From: CBDEGK01 sp965237855
Lineage (GTDB): Bacteria; Pseudomonadota; Gammaproteobacteria; Pseudomonadales; Halieaceae
DNA: 64,000 nt
Direction of reading: 5' to 3'
Assembly: GCA_965237855.1 (NCBI GenBank)
Contig: CBDEGK010000004.1
Coordinates: forward strand, 558,001 to 622,000
Shown here piece after piece: positions 8,425 through 16,767 of this stretch. Within the stretch, counting starts at the first letter, position 1. Every line of letters starts with the position of its first letter. Both the position numbers and the translations under genes were made by a program. The notes below the pieces were generated by a model. It worked only from the letters and a program-made list of their open reading frames with translations, was not told the DNA's origin and did no database searches.

Positions 8425-9555
8425 ATGAACGCACCCCACTCTTACATTGGCGCGGATCAACACCCTGAAGCACACCGCGCCAATGTCGGCAGCAAACCGA
8501 TTGTGCGCCCCAACGCAATTGTGCGCGCAGACCGCTTGGAATATGTATTGTTTGAACGACCCGAACTGGACCAACAGTCGGCATTCCTTCAGGACTTCGG
8601 TATGCAACTAGCCCAGGCAACCGACTCTGCTATTTACTTGCGCGGTCACGGCACCTCACCCTGGTTCTATTGCGCCCAACAGGGTGACAAGGCCAGGTTC
8701 CTGGGTGCGGGCTACAGTGTGCAATCTGCCGATGAGCTCGACACGCTGGCCCGCGAAACCGGTGCTAACATTGAAAACTGCGATGGACCAGGCGGCGGCT
8801 CACGTGTGCGGCTGCGCGACCCGGACGGACTCATTGTCGACGTCGTATATGGGCGTGTACCTGTTGAACGAACTGAAGCTCGCAGCGAGGCCTTCAAGCC
8901 AAATACACCCGCAGAAAAGTCCCGCGTTAACCGCGGCGTTCGCACCGTGGCAGAGCCCTCCCCGCTGGAAAAAATTGGACACATGGTGCTCGCTGTCAGC
9001 GACTTTGAAGTAACATCGCAGTGGTATATGCGTCATCTTGGCGTGATCCCCACCGATGTACAATGCGTGGCGGACGGCACCCCGGCTTTGGCATTCTGCC
9101 GCCTTGATCGCGGTGACCAACCCGCCGATCACCACACTGTGGTATTCCTGCAACACTTCGGCCCCGGACTCATGCACACCGCCTACGAGACACTGGACCT
9201 CGACACCATCGGCCAGGGTGCACAGTATTTGAAGCTGAAAGGATGGAATCATTTCTGGGGGATTGGCCGTCATGTATTAGGCAGCCAAATCTTTGACTAC
9301 TGGCACGACCCCTACGGCGACGAAATGGAACACTATGCCGACGGCGACGTGTTCACAGCGGATCATCCCACCCAATACCACCTGCTGGATCGCGGTGGCC
9401 TGTGGGCCTGGGGCGACGATTCCCCTCCTCTGCCCACCCCCGGTTTTTTCATGATTCTGAAACTGATTGTCACTGGCAAAATGAAATCCCTGCCGCCAGT
9501 GATGAAACAGATGCGCCGGGCCATGAGCTACAAGCCCCGCCCCTGGCTGGACTAA
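8425..9555 (+). CDS. Extradiol-type ring-cleavage dioxygenase (VOC superfamily, two-domain)
   Basis: 376 aa with two glyoxalase-like modules, the first degenerate and the second carrying the likely iron ligands. These are His in KIGHMVL, His in GLMHTAYE and Glu in DEMEHYAD, the order expected for type I extradiol dioxygenases such as 2,3-dihydroxybiphenyl 1,2-dioxygenase. DYWHDPYGDEMEHY also matches the C-terminal signature region. The product is longer than the usual ~300 aa because of an N-terminal extension of about 30 residues and a C-terminal tail. It would cleave a catechol made by the MhpA-like hydroxylase. Substrate is unknown. Confidence 0.8.
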   Translation: MNAPHSYIGADQHPEAHRANVGSKPIVRPNAIVRADRLEYVLFERPELDQQSAFLQDFGMQLAQATDSAIYLRGHGTSPWFYCAQQGDKARFLGAGYSVQSADELDTLARETGANIENCDGPGGGSRVRLRDPDGLIVDVVYGRVPVERTEARSEAFKPNTPAEKSRVNRGVRTVAEPSPLEKIGHMVLAVSDFEVTSQWYMRHLGVIPTDVQCVADGTPALAFCRLDRGDQPADHHTVVFLQHFGPGLMHTAYETLDLDTIGQGAQYLKLKGWNHFWGIGRHVLGSQIFDYWHDPYGDEMEHYADGDVFTADHPTQYHLLDRGGLWAWGDDSPPLPTPGFFMILKLIVTGKMKSLPPVMKQMRRAMSYKPRPWLD

Positions 9556-9558
9556 TCT

Positions 9559-9610
9559 AATGGGGTCAGGTCTGTGATTTGTGATCGGCAATCACAGACC
9601 TGACCCCATT
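9559..9610. terminator. Perfect 20-bp inverted repeat between convergent genes
   Basis: The left arm (9559-9578, starting AATGGGGTCAGG) and right arm (9591-9610, ending CTGACCCCATT) are perfectly complementary with a 12-base loop. The repeat fills almost all the gap between the convergent dioxygenase and amidohydrolase stops, so it may end transcription from both sides. The T-run is poor (TTTA). It is also the best copy of a repeat that recurs at 753, 19125 and 21625. Confidence 0.6.
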
Positions 9611-10768
9611 TTACAGCCTGAACAATTCCTCTGCGTTCTGGTGGTAGATTTTACGCCTGTCCTCTTCGCTGATGGCGACGTTGTCCATAAACGCAACCGG
9701 TGCCGCGTTTTCCTCCGCCGGGTAATCAACCGCAAATAGGATTCGGTCAGCCCCCACCACCTTGTGACTCAGCAGAAAGGGATGCTCATAGTTCATGCCA
9801 CTGGTGGTAATCCAGAAGTTTTCCAGAAAATACTCACTGGGCTGCTTCTGCAGCTTAGGCACGGGTTCTTTGATGCTGTTGAACAATTTCATCTTCTTGT
9901 CGATGCGAGGCAGCCAGAATGGCAAGCCCTCCCCCATATGGCCCAGTACAATTTTCAGTCGCGGAAACTCATCAAACACACCGCCCAGGATCAAACGTAA
10001 ACCGTGCAGTCCGGCCTCCACGTTGAAACCAAAGGCAGCTGCCTCCAGACCAAAGTATTTTTGAAAGGGCTCCACCATGTTGGCGGGCGGGGTCCGCGGA
10101 TGAATATAGATCGGCACGTCCAGGGCCTGCGCCTTTTCCAAAATAGGCCAGAACTTTTCCTCATCCAGGAATTCGCCCTTGGTATGTGAATTGATCATGA
10201 CGCCCTTCATACCGAGCCTGGTCACGGCTCGCTCCAGTTCACGGGCTGCACCCGTCGGGTCCTGCGGCGCAATGGTAGCCAGCCCGGCAAAGCGGTCGGG
10301 ATATTCGTCTACCGCGCCGGCCAGGCGCTCATTCACTGACTGGGCTAGATCGCCACCCTGTGCGGCATCGTAGATCTGCACGCCCGGCGAGGTAAGTGAC
10401 AGCAACTGCAGCGCGATGCCGCCCTCATCCATGGCCTCGATGCGGCCGTCGCCCAGGCTAAAGGCGCGCTTGAGACCCATTGATCCAGGGCCACCCACGA
10501 ACTCGTTCAGCATGCCCATCATACCGATGCTGTCCATCAGGGTTCCCCAGAACTGGGTGAAACCAGGCTCATCCTTGGGGTTTTGCGCAAGTAATTTTCG
10601 CTGCGCCATCATAATTTCTGGTGTGTTGAAAAATTCCTCCACCGCTATGCGTCGATGCCCGACCGCCGGGGCAGCAGCCGTTTTGTTCGCAGCACCAAGT
10701 GTGGATGCGCCTACCAGGGCTGGTCCGGCGAGTGCCGCCTGAATCAGTGTTCGTCTGTTAATAGCCAT
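9611..10768 (-). CDS. Amidohydrolase-2 (ACMSD / resorcylate decarboxylase-like) with Tat-like leader
   Basis: 385 aa. Residues 1-33 form a twin-arginine-like leader (NRRTLIQAALAG, then a hydrophobic stretch and Ala-rich cleavage region). The mature part has the amidohydrolase-2 TIM-barrel landmarks: IYIHPRTPP (His), KIVLGHMGEG (His) and ILFAVDYPAE (Asp). The N-terminal metal motif, E-x-H in gamma-resorcylate and dihydroxybenzoate decarboxylases, reads IAVEEFF: Glu44 is kept but the His position is Phe46. This family decarboxylates aromatic or semialdehyde acids, or hydrolyses C-N/C-C bonds. Export makes it unusual for this role. It is 39 bases downstream of the alpha/beta hydrolase and likely shares its operon. 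Confidence 0.8.
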   Translation of the reverse strand: MAINRRTLIQAALAGPALVGASTLGAANKTAAAPAVGHRRIAVEEFFNTPEIMMAQRKLLAQNPKDEPGFTQFWGTLMDSIGMMGMLNEFVGGPGSMGLKRAFSLGDGRIEAMDEGGIALQLLSLTSPGVQIYDAAQGGDLAQSVNERLAGAVDEYPDRFAGLATIAPQDPTGAARELERAVTRLGMKGVMINSHTKGEFLDEEKFWPILEKAQALDVPIYIHPRTPPANMVEPFQKYFGLEAAAFGFNVEAGLHGLRLILGGVFDEFPRLKIVLGHMGEGLPFWLPRIDKKMKLFNSIKEPVPKLQKQPSEYFLENFWITTSGMNYEHPFLLSHKVVGADRILFAVDYPAEENAAPVAFMDNVAISEEDRRKIYHQNAEELFRL

Positions 10769-10806
10769 ATCGGGTTCCTCTGAAAATAGTTGCTAGCGGT
10801 AATCGC

Positions 10807-11913
10807 TTATGTCTCGGCCAGAAATTTCCGAATTGCCCGATTGACTGCTACCGGGTTTTCCATATGCAGAAAGTGGTTGGCGTAAATAAACTGTACCCGG
10901 GCATTGGCTACGAAATCAGGTGACCGGGCGTATTCTTCGGGGTGCTGCCCCTTGTCATACCAGGCCTGCAAAATCAGCGTGGGCATGGTCATGGACTCAA
11001 ACAGGTGGCTGTGTCGGTCCGCTAACTCGATATCGAAATTTGTTGTCTTGAAGTAGTGAGCCACAGCCTCGGCAGTCCCCTTGAACTTGAACTCGTAGTC
11101 CAACCGCTTGATTTCAGATTCAGTCAGGTGAGTGGGGAAGTAGGCTTTGTACACGTAGGGGACAAAATTCCTGGACCTGAATAAGCCTACCCCGAATTTG
11201 CTCTGCATCAAGCGATGCGGGGGTACAGGCTTACCATGGGGCTCATTGAAGGATTGCTGCATTCGCACATAGCGCAGGATTCTGCCCTTCAGCGCAGGTA
11301 CGTGGGGAAGATTGTCCGTCAGCACCGCACCGCGGTCGTGTCCCATGATGTTGAATTTCTCGATGCCCAGTTTGTCCATCAACAATCCAACTTCCCTGGC
11401 CATGGCCTGGTTGGTGTAATCCAGATTCAAGCGCTTGTCAGATTGCCCGAAACCTTTCATATCAATGGCAACTACGTAGTGATCCGATGATAGCTCATCA
11501 ATTTGACTGCGAAAGGCCCACCAGGATTCCGGCAGTCCTGGCACAATGAGAATGGCTTCATGCGCCGGGTCGCCGGCGGTAACAAAGTGGTAAACGCTTC
11601 CTTCCACCTCCTGGTACCAGTGAATGACCGGGGTATCACCATTAATATATTCAATTTCGCCATGCAGATTGCCCGTGTTTGGCGGCGGGGTCGTGGCCTC
11701 GTAGCGAATATCCTGGATAATTTCAGCGCCTGGTGTTGGTCTTCCGCTATGTAAAGCCGGGAAAATCAAACCGCTCAAGGCGTTGAGAGCCTGGGCGATA
11801 GGAAGATCGGAGGTAGGGAATCGAAACAAAAGCCATACTAAAGCGATTGTGATGAGAACGGTGAACACTATCTGTGGAGCTATCATTGTCATAATCCTTT
11901 GTGGCATAGCCAA
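10807..11913 (-). CDS. Membrane-anchored alpha/beta hydrolase (epoxide hydrolase/dehalogenase-like)
   Basis: 368 aa. A hydrophobic segment at residues 13-31 should anchor the N-terminus in the inner membrane. The hydrolase domain begins near residue 105. The oxyanion region is VPGLPESWWAFR, the nucleophile elbow is GHDRGA with Asp193, and the late catalytic His lies in HFLHMENP. An Asp nucleophile is characteristic of epoxide hydrolases and dehalogenases rather than esterases. The gene diverges from the membrane-anchored GST at 12016. The shared promoter region contains a near copy of the palindrome found at the TetR and TonB-receptor promoters, so it probably belongs to that regulon. Confidence 0.8.
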   Translation of the reverse strand: MAMPQRIMTMIAPQIVFTVLITIALVWLLFRFPTSDLPIAQALNALSGLIFPALHSGRPTPGAEIIQDIRYEATTPPPNTGNLHGEIEYINGDTPVIHWYQEVEGSVYHFVTAGDPAHEAILIVPGLPESWWAFRSQIDELSSDHYVVAIDMKGFGQSDKRLNLDYTNQAMAREVGLLMDKLGIEKFNIMGHDRGAVLTDNLPHVPALKGRILRYVRMQQSFNEPHGKPVPPHRLMQSKFGVGLFRSRNFVPYVYKAYFPTHLTESEIKRLDYEFKFKGTAEAVAHYFKTTNFDIELADRHSHLFESMTMPTLILQAWYDKGQHPEEYARSPDFVANARVQFIYANHFLHMENPVAVNRAIRKFLAET

Positions 11914-11936
11914 TTGACACGCACGGTGTCGTATAT

Positions 11937-11969
11937 TTGTACTTTAAATTATTATTGCACTATAATGCA
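11937..11969. promoter_or_regulatory. Divergent promoter with 13/14 copy of the TGCACTATAGTGCA operator
   Basis: On the plus strand TTGTAC (11937-11942) is 18 bases from a perfect TATAAT (11961-11966) for the GST gene at 12016. The -10 lies inside TGCACTATAATGCA (11956-11969), one base different from the palindromes at 15875 and 16810. Reading leftward, TATAGT from the same element can serve the hydrolase at 11913. Repressor binding would block both. Confidence 0.6.
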
Positions 11970-12578
11970 ATTATGAGTCAATGAGCAATACCTGATACGA
12001 AAGGAGTACGAGTAAATGGCATACCTGGTTCTGGTCTCAGCGCTATTATTGCTGTGGTTCTGGTGGGAAAAGCGCCATCGCCTCACCCACGCCATGGCCG
12101 GCGGCCTTCATGAAGACATCTCGCTGCCCTACGAGCAGGAATACGAGCTTTATCACAACGACCTATCACTGTGTTCCAAAAAAGCCCGGGTATGTCTGTC
12201 TGAGCTGGGCTTCCCGTACAAGGCGCATCACATCGATCTGATTGAAACCGGCTCCTACGAAACCATCAGTCGGCAGTTCTTGAAAGTGAACCCCGGCGGC
12301 ATCCTGCCGGTGCTGGTGCACAATGGTCACCCGATCTATGAATCCCATGACATCATCAGCTACGCCGCAGCGCGCTGTGCGGACCCGGACAGGCAGTTGG
12401 TACCCACCAACCCCGGGGAAAAAGAATTAATGCAGCACTGGAAGGATCTTGCGTCGGTAATAGGTGATGACCCCACCCGCGATCTGAAGTCCAGTTGTCA
12501 ACAGCAGTCCAAATCTGACCCACCTTGCCGTGCTAATCAGCAATTTAAAATTGACCCACCCTCAGCGTTTTCTTTCCG

Positions 12579-13364
12579 TTATTTAACCAATGATTGGCTT
12601 GCTGCCGGGACGATACCGGCCGCTTTCTTTCCCTTGAGTCGGTAGCTGCTCCCCGATATCTGGACGATATGTGCATGGTGTAACAATCTGTCGAGTAAAG
12701 CCGCGGTTAAGGTCTGATCATCAGCAAACGCAGTAGACCATTGCGAGAATGGCAAGTTGCTGGTCACAATGACACTGCTTTGCTCATAACGTTTAGCAAT
12801 GACATTAAAAAACAGATTGGCTTCTTCCCGGCCAAATGGCAGATAACCTATTTCATCAATTATGAGCAACTTAGGTGCCTGGATACTTCGTTTGAGGTAA
12901 GACTCTAGTCGGTCCTGCTTTTTTGCGGTGGCCAGTTGCAGCATGAGATCCGCCGCCGTAATGAAGCGTGTTTTGATCCCATTCATGACCGCCTGGTATG
13001 CCAGGCTGATCGCCAGGTGGCTTTTACCGACACCACTGGGTCCAAGCAGCACGATATTCTCTGCACGCTCGATGAAGGCCAAACTGGTTAATTCCTGGAG
13101 TTGCCTGCGCGGTGCACCGGTGGCGAACTTGAAGTCATAGTCTTCAAAACGCTTGACGGACGGCAACCCTGCAAACCTCAGCAAAGTCTCGCGGGTGCGG
13201 AGCATCCTGGCGTCTATCTCAACCCGCAGTAGCTGCTCAAGAAAGTCAGCCAGTGATGACTCGTCACCGGAGGCCCTGTCAGCGATAGCGGACCATTCCA
13301 ATGCCACAGCACCGAGTTTAAGCACTTCGCAGGCTTGCTGCACTCTTTCCATCTGCAGGTTCAT
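12579..13364 (-). CDS. istB: IS21-family helper ATPase IstB
   Basis: 261 aa, the DnaA/DnaC-like AAA+ helper that works with the IstA transposase. It has a Walker A motif GPSGVGKSH, a Walker B LLIIDEIGYLP and a sensor-1 VTSNLPFSQW. Its ATG overlaps the istA stop by four bases (ATGA), the usual translational coupling in IS21. Length and motif order are complete, so the element may be active. The gene lies inside the disrupted GST. Confidence 0.95.
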   Translation of the reverse strand: MNLQMERVQQACEVLKLGAVALEWSAIADRASGDESSLADFLEQLLRVEIDARMLRTRETLLRFAGLPSVKRFEDYDFKFATGAPRRQLQELTSLAFIERAENIVLLGPSGVGKSHLAISLAYQAVMNGIKTRFITAADLMLQLATAKKQDRLESYLKRSIQAPKLLIIDEIGYLPFGREEANLFFNVIAKRYEQSSVIVTSNLPFSQWSTAFADDQTLTAALLDRLLHHAHIVQISGSSYRLKGKKAAGIVPAASQSLVK

Positions 13365-14383
13365 ACAGCAACTCCCAGCAGCTGGTCATAGGTACTCAGC
13401 GGATGCTGGAGACTTTCGATCGGGAGTGCCTGGGCATTGCTTCGCGGTTTGTCCTGAGCCACCAAGCGCTGCGCCAAAGGCAGCGGCATGAGGCTTAATC
13501 GCTCATGATCGAGCAATACCTGCGGCTTTTGGCCTGTTGTCCCGTGAATTCGCTGATGTGCAATGTCAGCGAGCCAATGACCCACCTGCCCATTGGCTAC
13601 CTCCACGTCCAGCGCCAGCCCGGATTGCTTCAGTGACGCGGCCAGTGGTGTGATAAAACTACCTTTAAGATAACCGTTGAATCGCTCGACTTTGCCCTTG
13701 GTCTTAGCACGGTAGGGCCGACAGGCGCGCAATCTAAAACCATTATCACGAGCCATGTTCAACAAACTGGCGTTCCACCGATGTTTCCCGGCACCAAAGG
13801 CGTCTCGCTCAATCATGATGCACTTGGCATTATCGAATAGCAGTTCCTCAGGCACGCCTCCAAAGTAGTGTAACGCACCTTCAATACCCGCTAACCAATC
13901 CTCCTGCCGTTCGTATTGACTGAATCGTACGTAGGTTGCTCGACTGTATCCCAGGGTGGCAACGAAGGCCTTAAGCCTATTTCTGCCTCGCCGAATCGTC
14001 GTGAAATCTACCTGTAACTGCTGGCCAGGCGGTGTCTCAAAGCGAACGACTGGATCTTTCGCCTTCGGCTTAAATTGTCGGAGATAATCTCTCAGAATAC
14101 CTTCTTTGCCTTGGTAGCCTCGCGCCAGAATCTCTCGAAACAAGACTGTCGCCGGTATCCAATAGGGTTTCGCTGCCTCGATACGCTCTCCTAAATAGGG
14201 TTTGAACGAGTCCAGTTTAGACGGCCTTTTCTCGCGCTGAGAATAGCGAGGTGTTTTGGCAGCATCGCGCAGATAACGACGTACGGTATTGCGTGATAGG
14301 TTCATTTCTTTGGCGATACTGCGGATGCTCGTCCCTTGTCGATGTAAAACGTGTATGTCCACTAATTGCTCCTGATTCAACAT
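13361..14383 (-). CDS. istA: IS21-family transposase IstA
   Basis: 340 aa. An N-terminal helix-turn-helix (SIRSIAKEMNLSRNTVRRYLRD) is followed by a retroviral-integrase-like DDE domain. Candidate acidic residues are in QQLQVDF, LLFDNAKC and KGKVERFNGYL. The spacing fits an intact catalytic core, and the length is in the shorter part of the IstA range. It is transcribed with istB. Nothing suggests decay. Confidence 0.95.
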   Translation of the reverse strand: MLNQEQLVDIHVLHRQGTSIRSIAKEMNLSRNTVRRYLRDAAKTPRYSQREKRPSKLDSFKPYLGERIEAAKPYWIPATVLFREILARGYQGKEGILRDYLRQFKPKAKDPVVRFETPPGQQLQVDFTTIRRGRNRLKAFVATLGYSRATYVRFSQYERQEDWLAGIEGALHYFGGVPEELLFDNAKCIMIERDAFGAGKHRWNASLLNMARDNGFRLRACRPYRAKTKGKVERFNGYLKGSFITPLAASLKQSGLALDVEVANGQVGHWLADIAHQRIHGTTGQKPQVLLDHERLSLMPLPLAQRLVAQDKPRSNAQALPIESLQHPLSTYDQLLGVAV

Positions 14384-15020
14384 CTCATTTACACCGCCTC
14401 TCTCTTGATTGAAATTGGCGGTAATTGTGCCTCAGGTGGGTCAGTTTTAAATTGTCGCTAGTGGGTCAGTTTTACACTGCTGGTGACAAGTGCCGCGGGT
14501 TGTATCTCCGTCCTCACGTTACCGCTGTTCGCTGCCGGCATAAAAGATATCCCCTACCACCTGATTTTCGAAGGTGTATTGTTTCACCGCATTCGCTTCC
14601 GCGCATTTATGTTCCTCAGCTTAAAGGTTCTGGGTCTCGGCAGGGTGTTCAAAGTAGAAAAACTCAATAGCATCATAGACCGCGCCAAAGCCGCCTTTGC
14701 GATTCATTTGCAAAGCCTGGATGAGCTATTGAAAGATGGCCGCCCCTGGATCGTGGGGGAGCAATTTACGCTGGCCGATGTGAGCTGGATGGTGTTATTT
14801 GATCGGATGTTCGAGGCCGACTGGTTCGAACATTTTCTCGGCGGGCAGGAGTTTCCGCATGTTCAGGCATACTGGCAGCGGCTAAAAACCCGGCCCTCTT
14901 ACCGCGATGCTGTGGACAGCTTTCGCCACCCGCTGGTGACAGCTGCAACACGAAGAATTCAACAGCTTAAATCTGCCGACCCCCAATTCAAGGCAGCGGC
15001 CATGGCCGGCTGTCCGGTCA

Positions 15021-15845
15021 TTAGTCCAGCGAGTTGACGCAGACTTGTGGCCGCATCAGCGGCGGATTGCCCACAACCCATGGCTGCACGCGTTGCAGCC
15101 AGTTCACTAACTCGGGGTACTCGAGGAAATAGTCTGCGTCATCCATGCCCACTAGCCATGGCACCAGTATTTGGGGATAGGCGGCTAGGTCAGGTAGAGA
15201 GGGCTCCTCACGCCCACCCAGAAAGGGACCTCCTTCAAGGTGGCCGACAAACTCCTCGTACATTTTTTGCTTAACCACGCCGATAAGCAATTCGGGTTCT
15301 GACATGGCGAGCATCCGCTTCAGGAAGGGTTGCTTGCCCACGAAAAACGGCCAGCCCAATTCAAGCGAGCGGGCCAAACCGCCGTTACAGGTCTGGTTCA
15401 TCACATGGGCCAATTTCCAGCCATTGCGAATTCGACTTAGATTGAAACCCGGCTCCTGTGGAATACGAAAGGTAATCGGGATCAGGCGATCGCTGACCCA
15501 CTCGTCGATTTCAAGCAGGTGTCGTCGCTCCGAGGCGTCTTCCGGCAGCAGCATCGGCTGATCGGGAAATAACTCATCCAGCCACAGGCAAATGGGGGTG
15601 GAATCTGCACGGCTATCAGTGCCAACTTGCACTACGGGTAACTGCTTCCCCGCTGGTATTTGTTTCTTGAATTGAAGCGGATGCAAGTAGTTGACGTGAA
15701 AGCTCAGCCGCTTAAACAGCAAAGAGGCGTGCACTTTGATGCCAAAAGGACTCATGGCGAAGTTGTACAGGGTGATCGGGCGCTGGGCATCGAAGTGGAA
15801 ATCCACGGTATCTGGCGAGGTTATTGCGTGGTTGGCAGAAATCAT
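15021..15845 (-). CDS. Glutathione S-transferase-like protein
   Basis: 274 aa. The N-terminal thioredoxin-like domain starts at ITLYNFAMSPFGIKV, where Ser/Pro replace a Cys-x-x-Cys motif. KKQIPAGKQLPVVQVG supplies the cis-Pro turn and ADSTPICLWLDELFP the gamma-Glu recognition segment. The C-terminal domain carries FLGGREEPSLPDLAAYP, the N-capping GST signature. It diverges from the TetR gene at 15992. The intervening palindrome at 15875-15888 covers its likely -10, so the TetR probably controls it. It converges with the broken membrane GST, overlapping it by 17 bases. Confidence 0.85.
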   Translation of the reverse strand: MISANHAITSPDTVDFHFDAQRPITLYNFAMSPFGIKVHASLLFKRLSFHVNYLHPLQFKKQIPAGKQLPVVQVGTDSRADSTPICLWLDELFPDQPMLLPEDASERRHLLEIDEWVSDRLIPITFRIPQEPGFNLSRIRNGWKLAHVMNQTCNGGLARSLELGWPFFVGKQPFLKRMLAMSEPELLIGVVKQKMYEEFVGHLEGGPFLGGREEPSLPDLAAYPQILVPWLVGMDDADYFLEYPELVNWLQRVQPWVVGNPPLMRPQVCVNSLD

Positions 15846-15874
15846 GGGCTTTACTTGATCTGGGTTACATTTAG

Positions 15875-15888
15875 TGCACTATAGTGCA
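15875..15888. promoter_or_regulatory. Perfect 14-bp palindrome TGCACTATAGTGCA, probable TetR operator
   Basis: The palindrome lies between the divergent GST (15845) and TetR (15992) genes. On the minus strand its core supplies a TATAGT -10, 18 bases from a TTGCAG -35; on the plus strand a weaker TTGATC-N19-TATAGT can be drawn. Position and exact recurrence at 16810-16823 make it a probable operator of the adjacent TetR, which would also control its own gene. Confidence 0.7.
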
Positions 15889-15991
15889 AATAATATCTAT
15901 ACTGCAATATTAATTTTTAGTTCACAACTGCATTAAGCACAATATGCGTGCTAATATGAGCATCATCTATTGACCCAAAGAGCAAAACAGC

Positions 15992-16660
15992 ATGTCAGAA
16001 TCCCTGGTTAGCAAAAAGCCCGTCAGCTCCTCTGACAAGCCCAATCGGATGGAGCGAAGAAGGCTGGAGACACGTGCCAAGCTACTGGCTGCCACACTTC
16101 AGCTGGTGCTGCAAAAGGGCATCGACAAAACCACCATGGACGCGATCACAGAAACCGCTGACCTCGGTCGCCGCACCCTTTATTACCATTTCTCCAGTAA
16201 GGAGGAGTGTATTCTCGCCGCTGTGGCGGGTGAATATGAAAAGCATACACTGAAGGCGGAGCAAGTTCTGCCAGACTCCCCAGACCCGGCACTCGTGGTA
16301 GCCACCCACGTGCGGGCCGTGTTAGCGGGGTTAATAAACGAACCAGTGACGAGACACCTGATCGAGCATCCAAAATTGCTGGCAGCGGCAATGGAGCAGG
16401 CCGCAGGCCGTTTTGCGCTAAAAGACTTCCGTATCGGTGTCGAACAAGGTCGGTTTACCTTGTCCATGAGTGAGCAGCTTCTGGACAAAATGCTCATCTG
16501 GTCCCTGGTTGGCCTGCTTATCGAACATGTAGAGCAGCGAGCAGATACGGATGAAATGCAATCCGCCTACGCCATTATGGTCTTGTCTAACCTCGGCATT
16601 CCGGTTGACGAGGCTCGCCAGCTCAATGATCAGGCAAACCGAGACCTCGCCGGCCGCTAA
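15992..16660 (+). CDS. TetR-family regulator, candidate controller of the palindrome regulon
   Basis: 222 aa. The HTH is at residues about 27-75, with the signature TMDAITETADLGRRTLYYHFSSKEECI; the rest is the helical ligand-binding domain with no catalytic motif. It lies between two exact TGCACTATAGTGCA palindromes, upstream of itself and upstream of the TonB receptor. A third, 13/14 copy precedes the membrane GST and hydrolase. The simplest reading is an autoregulated repressor of the uptake and detoxification genes around it; the effector is unknown. Confidence 0.85.
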   Translation: MSESLVSKKPVSSSDKPNRMERRRLETRAKLLAATLQLVLQKGIDKTTMDAITETADLGRRTLYYHFSSKEECILAAVAGEYEKHTLKAEQVLPDSPDPALVVATHVRAVLAGLINEPVTRHLIEHPKLLAAAMEQAAGRFALKDFRIGVEQGRFTLSMSEQLLDKMLIWSLVGLLIEHVEQRADTDEMQSAYAIMVLSNLGIPVDEARQLNDQANRDLAGR

Positions 16661-16767
16661 GTAACGCCTCAGCCCTTATTGACCCCTACATATCCAGGCG
16701 CTCGCGATTGGATTCTCCTCATCTTATGCCTCCTCATGCCACGACAGGCCACCGAATCTGGTAAAAC

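Larger units (their letters stand above)
12496..14488 (-). mobile_element. IS21-family insertion sequence (1993 bp)
   Basis: The ends are TGTCA-A/C-CAGCAGT... and its inverted complement, with the similarity running about 27 bases to CTGACCCA. Each end has a second internal copy of the TGACCCACC box (12515-12524 and 12551-12560 at the left; 14435-14444 and 14460-14469 at the right), the multiple terminal repeats expected for IS21. It carries istA and istB on the minus strand. AGT flanks both ends (12493-12495 and 14489-14491). A 3-bp duplication is shorter than the usual 4-8 bp for this family. Confidence 0.9.
12016..15037 (+). pseudogene. Membrane-anchored glutathione S-transferase, split by an IS21-family element
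   Basis: The 5' part (12016-12495) encodes an N-terminal membrane segment (residues 3-18, ending WFWWEKRH) and a GST thioredoxin-fold domain. It has the cysteine-containing DLSLCSKKARV helix and the cis-Pro region KVNPGGILPVL followed by ESHDI. The 3' part (14492-15037) encodes the GST C-terminal helical domain with WIVGEQFTLADVSW. Removing 12496-14488 and one copy of the AGT duplication joins ...DLKSS to AAGCIS... in frame, giving a 341-aa protein. The insertion is therefore recent and the gene otherwise undamaged. The 3' fragment overlaps the convergent GST gene at 15021 by 17 bases. Its promoter has the regulon palindrome. Confidence 0.85.

Noticed and set aside
12515..12560. Repeated TGACCCACC boxes that could be taken for a short repeat array
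   Set aside because: They are the multiple terminal repeats of the IS21-family element, matched by copies at the other end; there are no spacers of CRISPR type.
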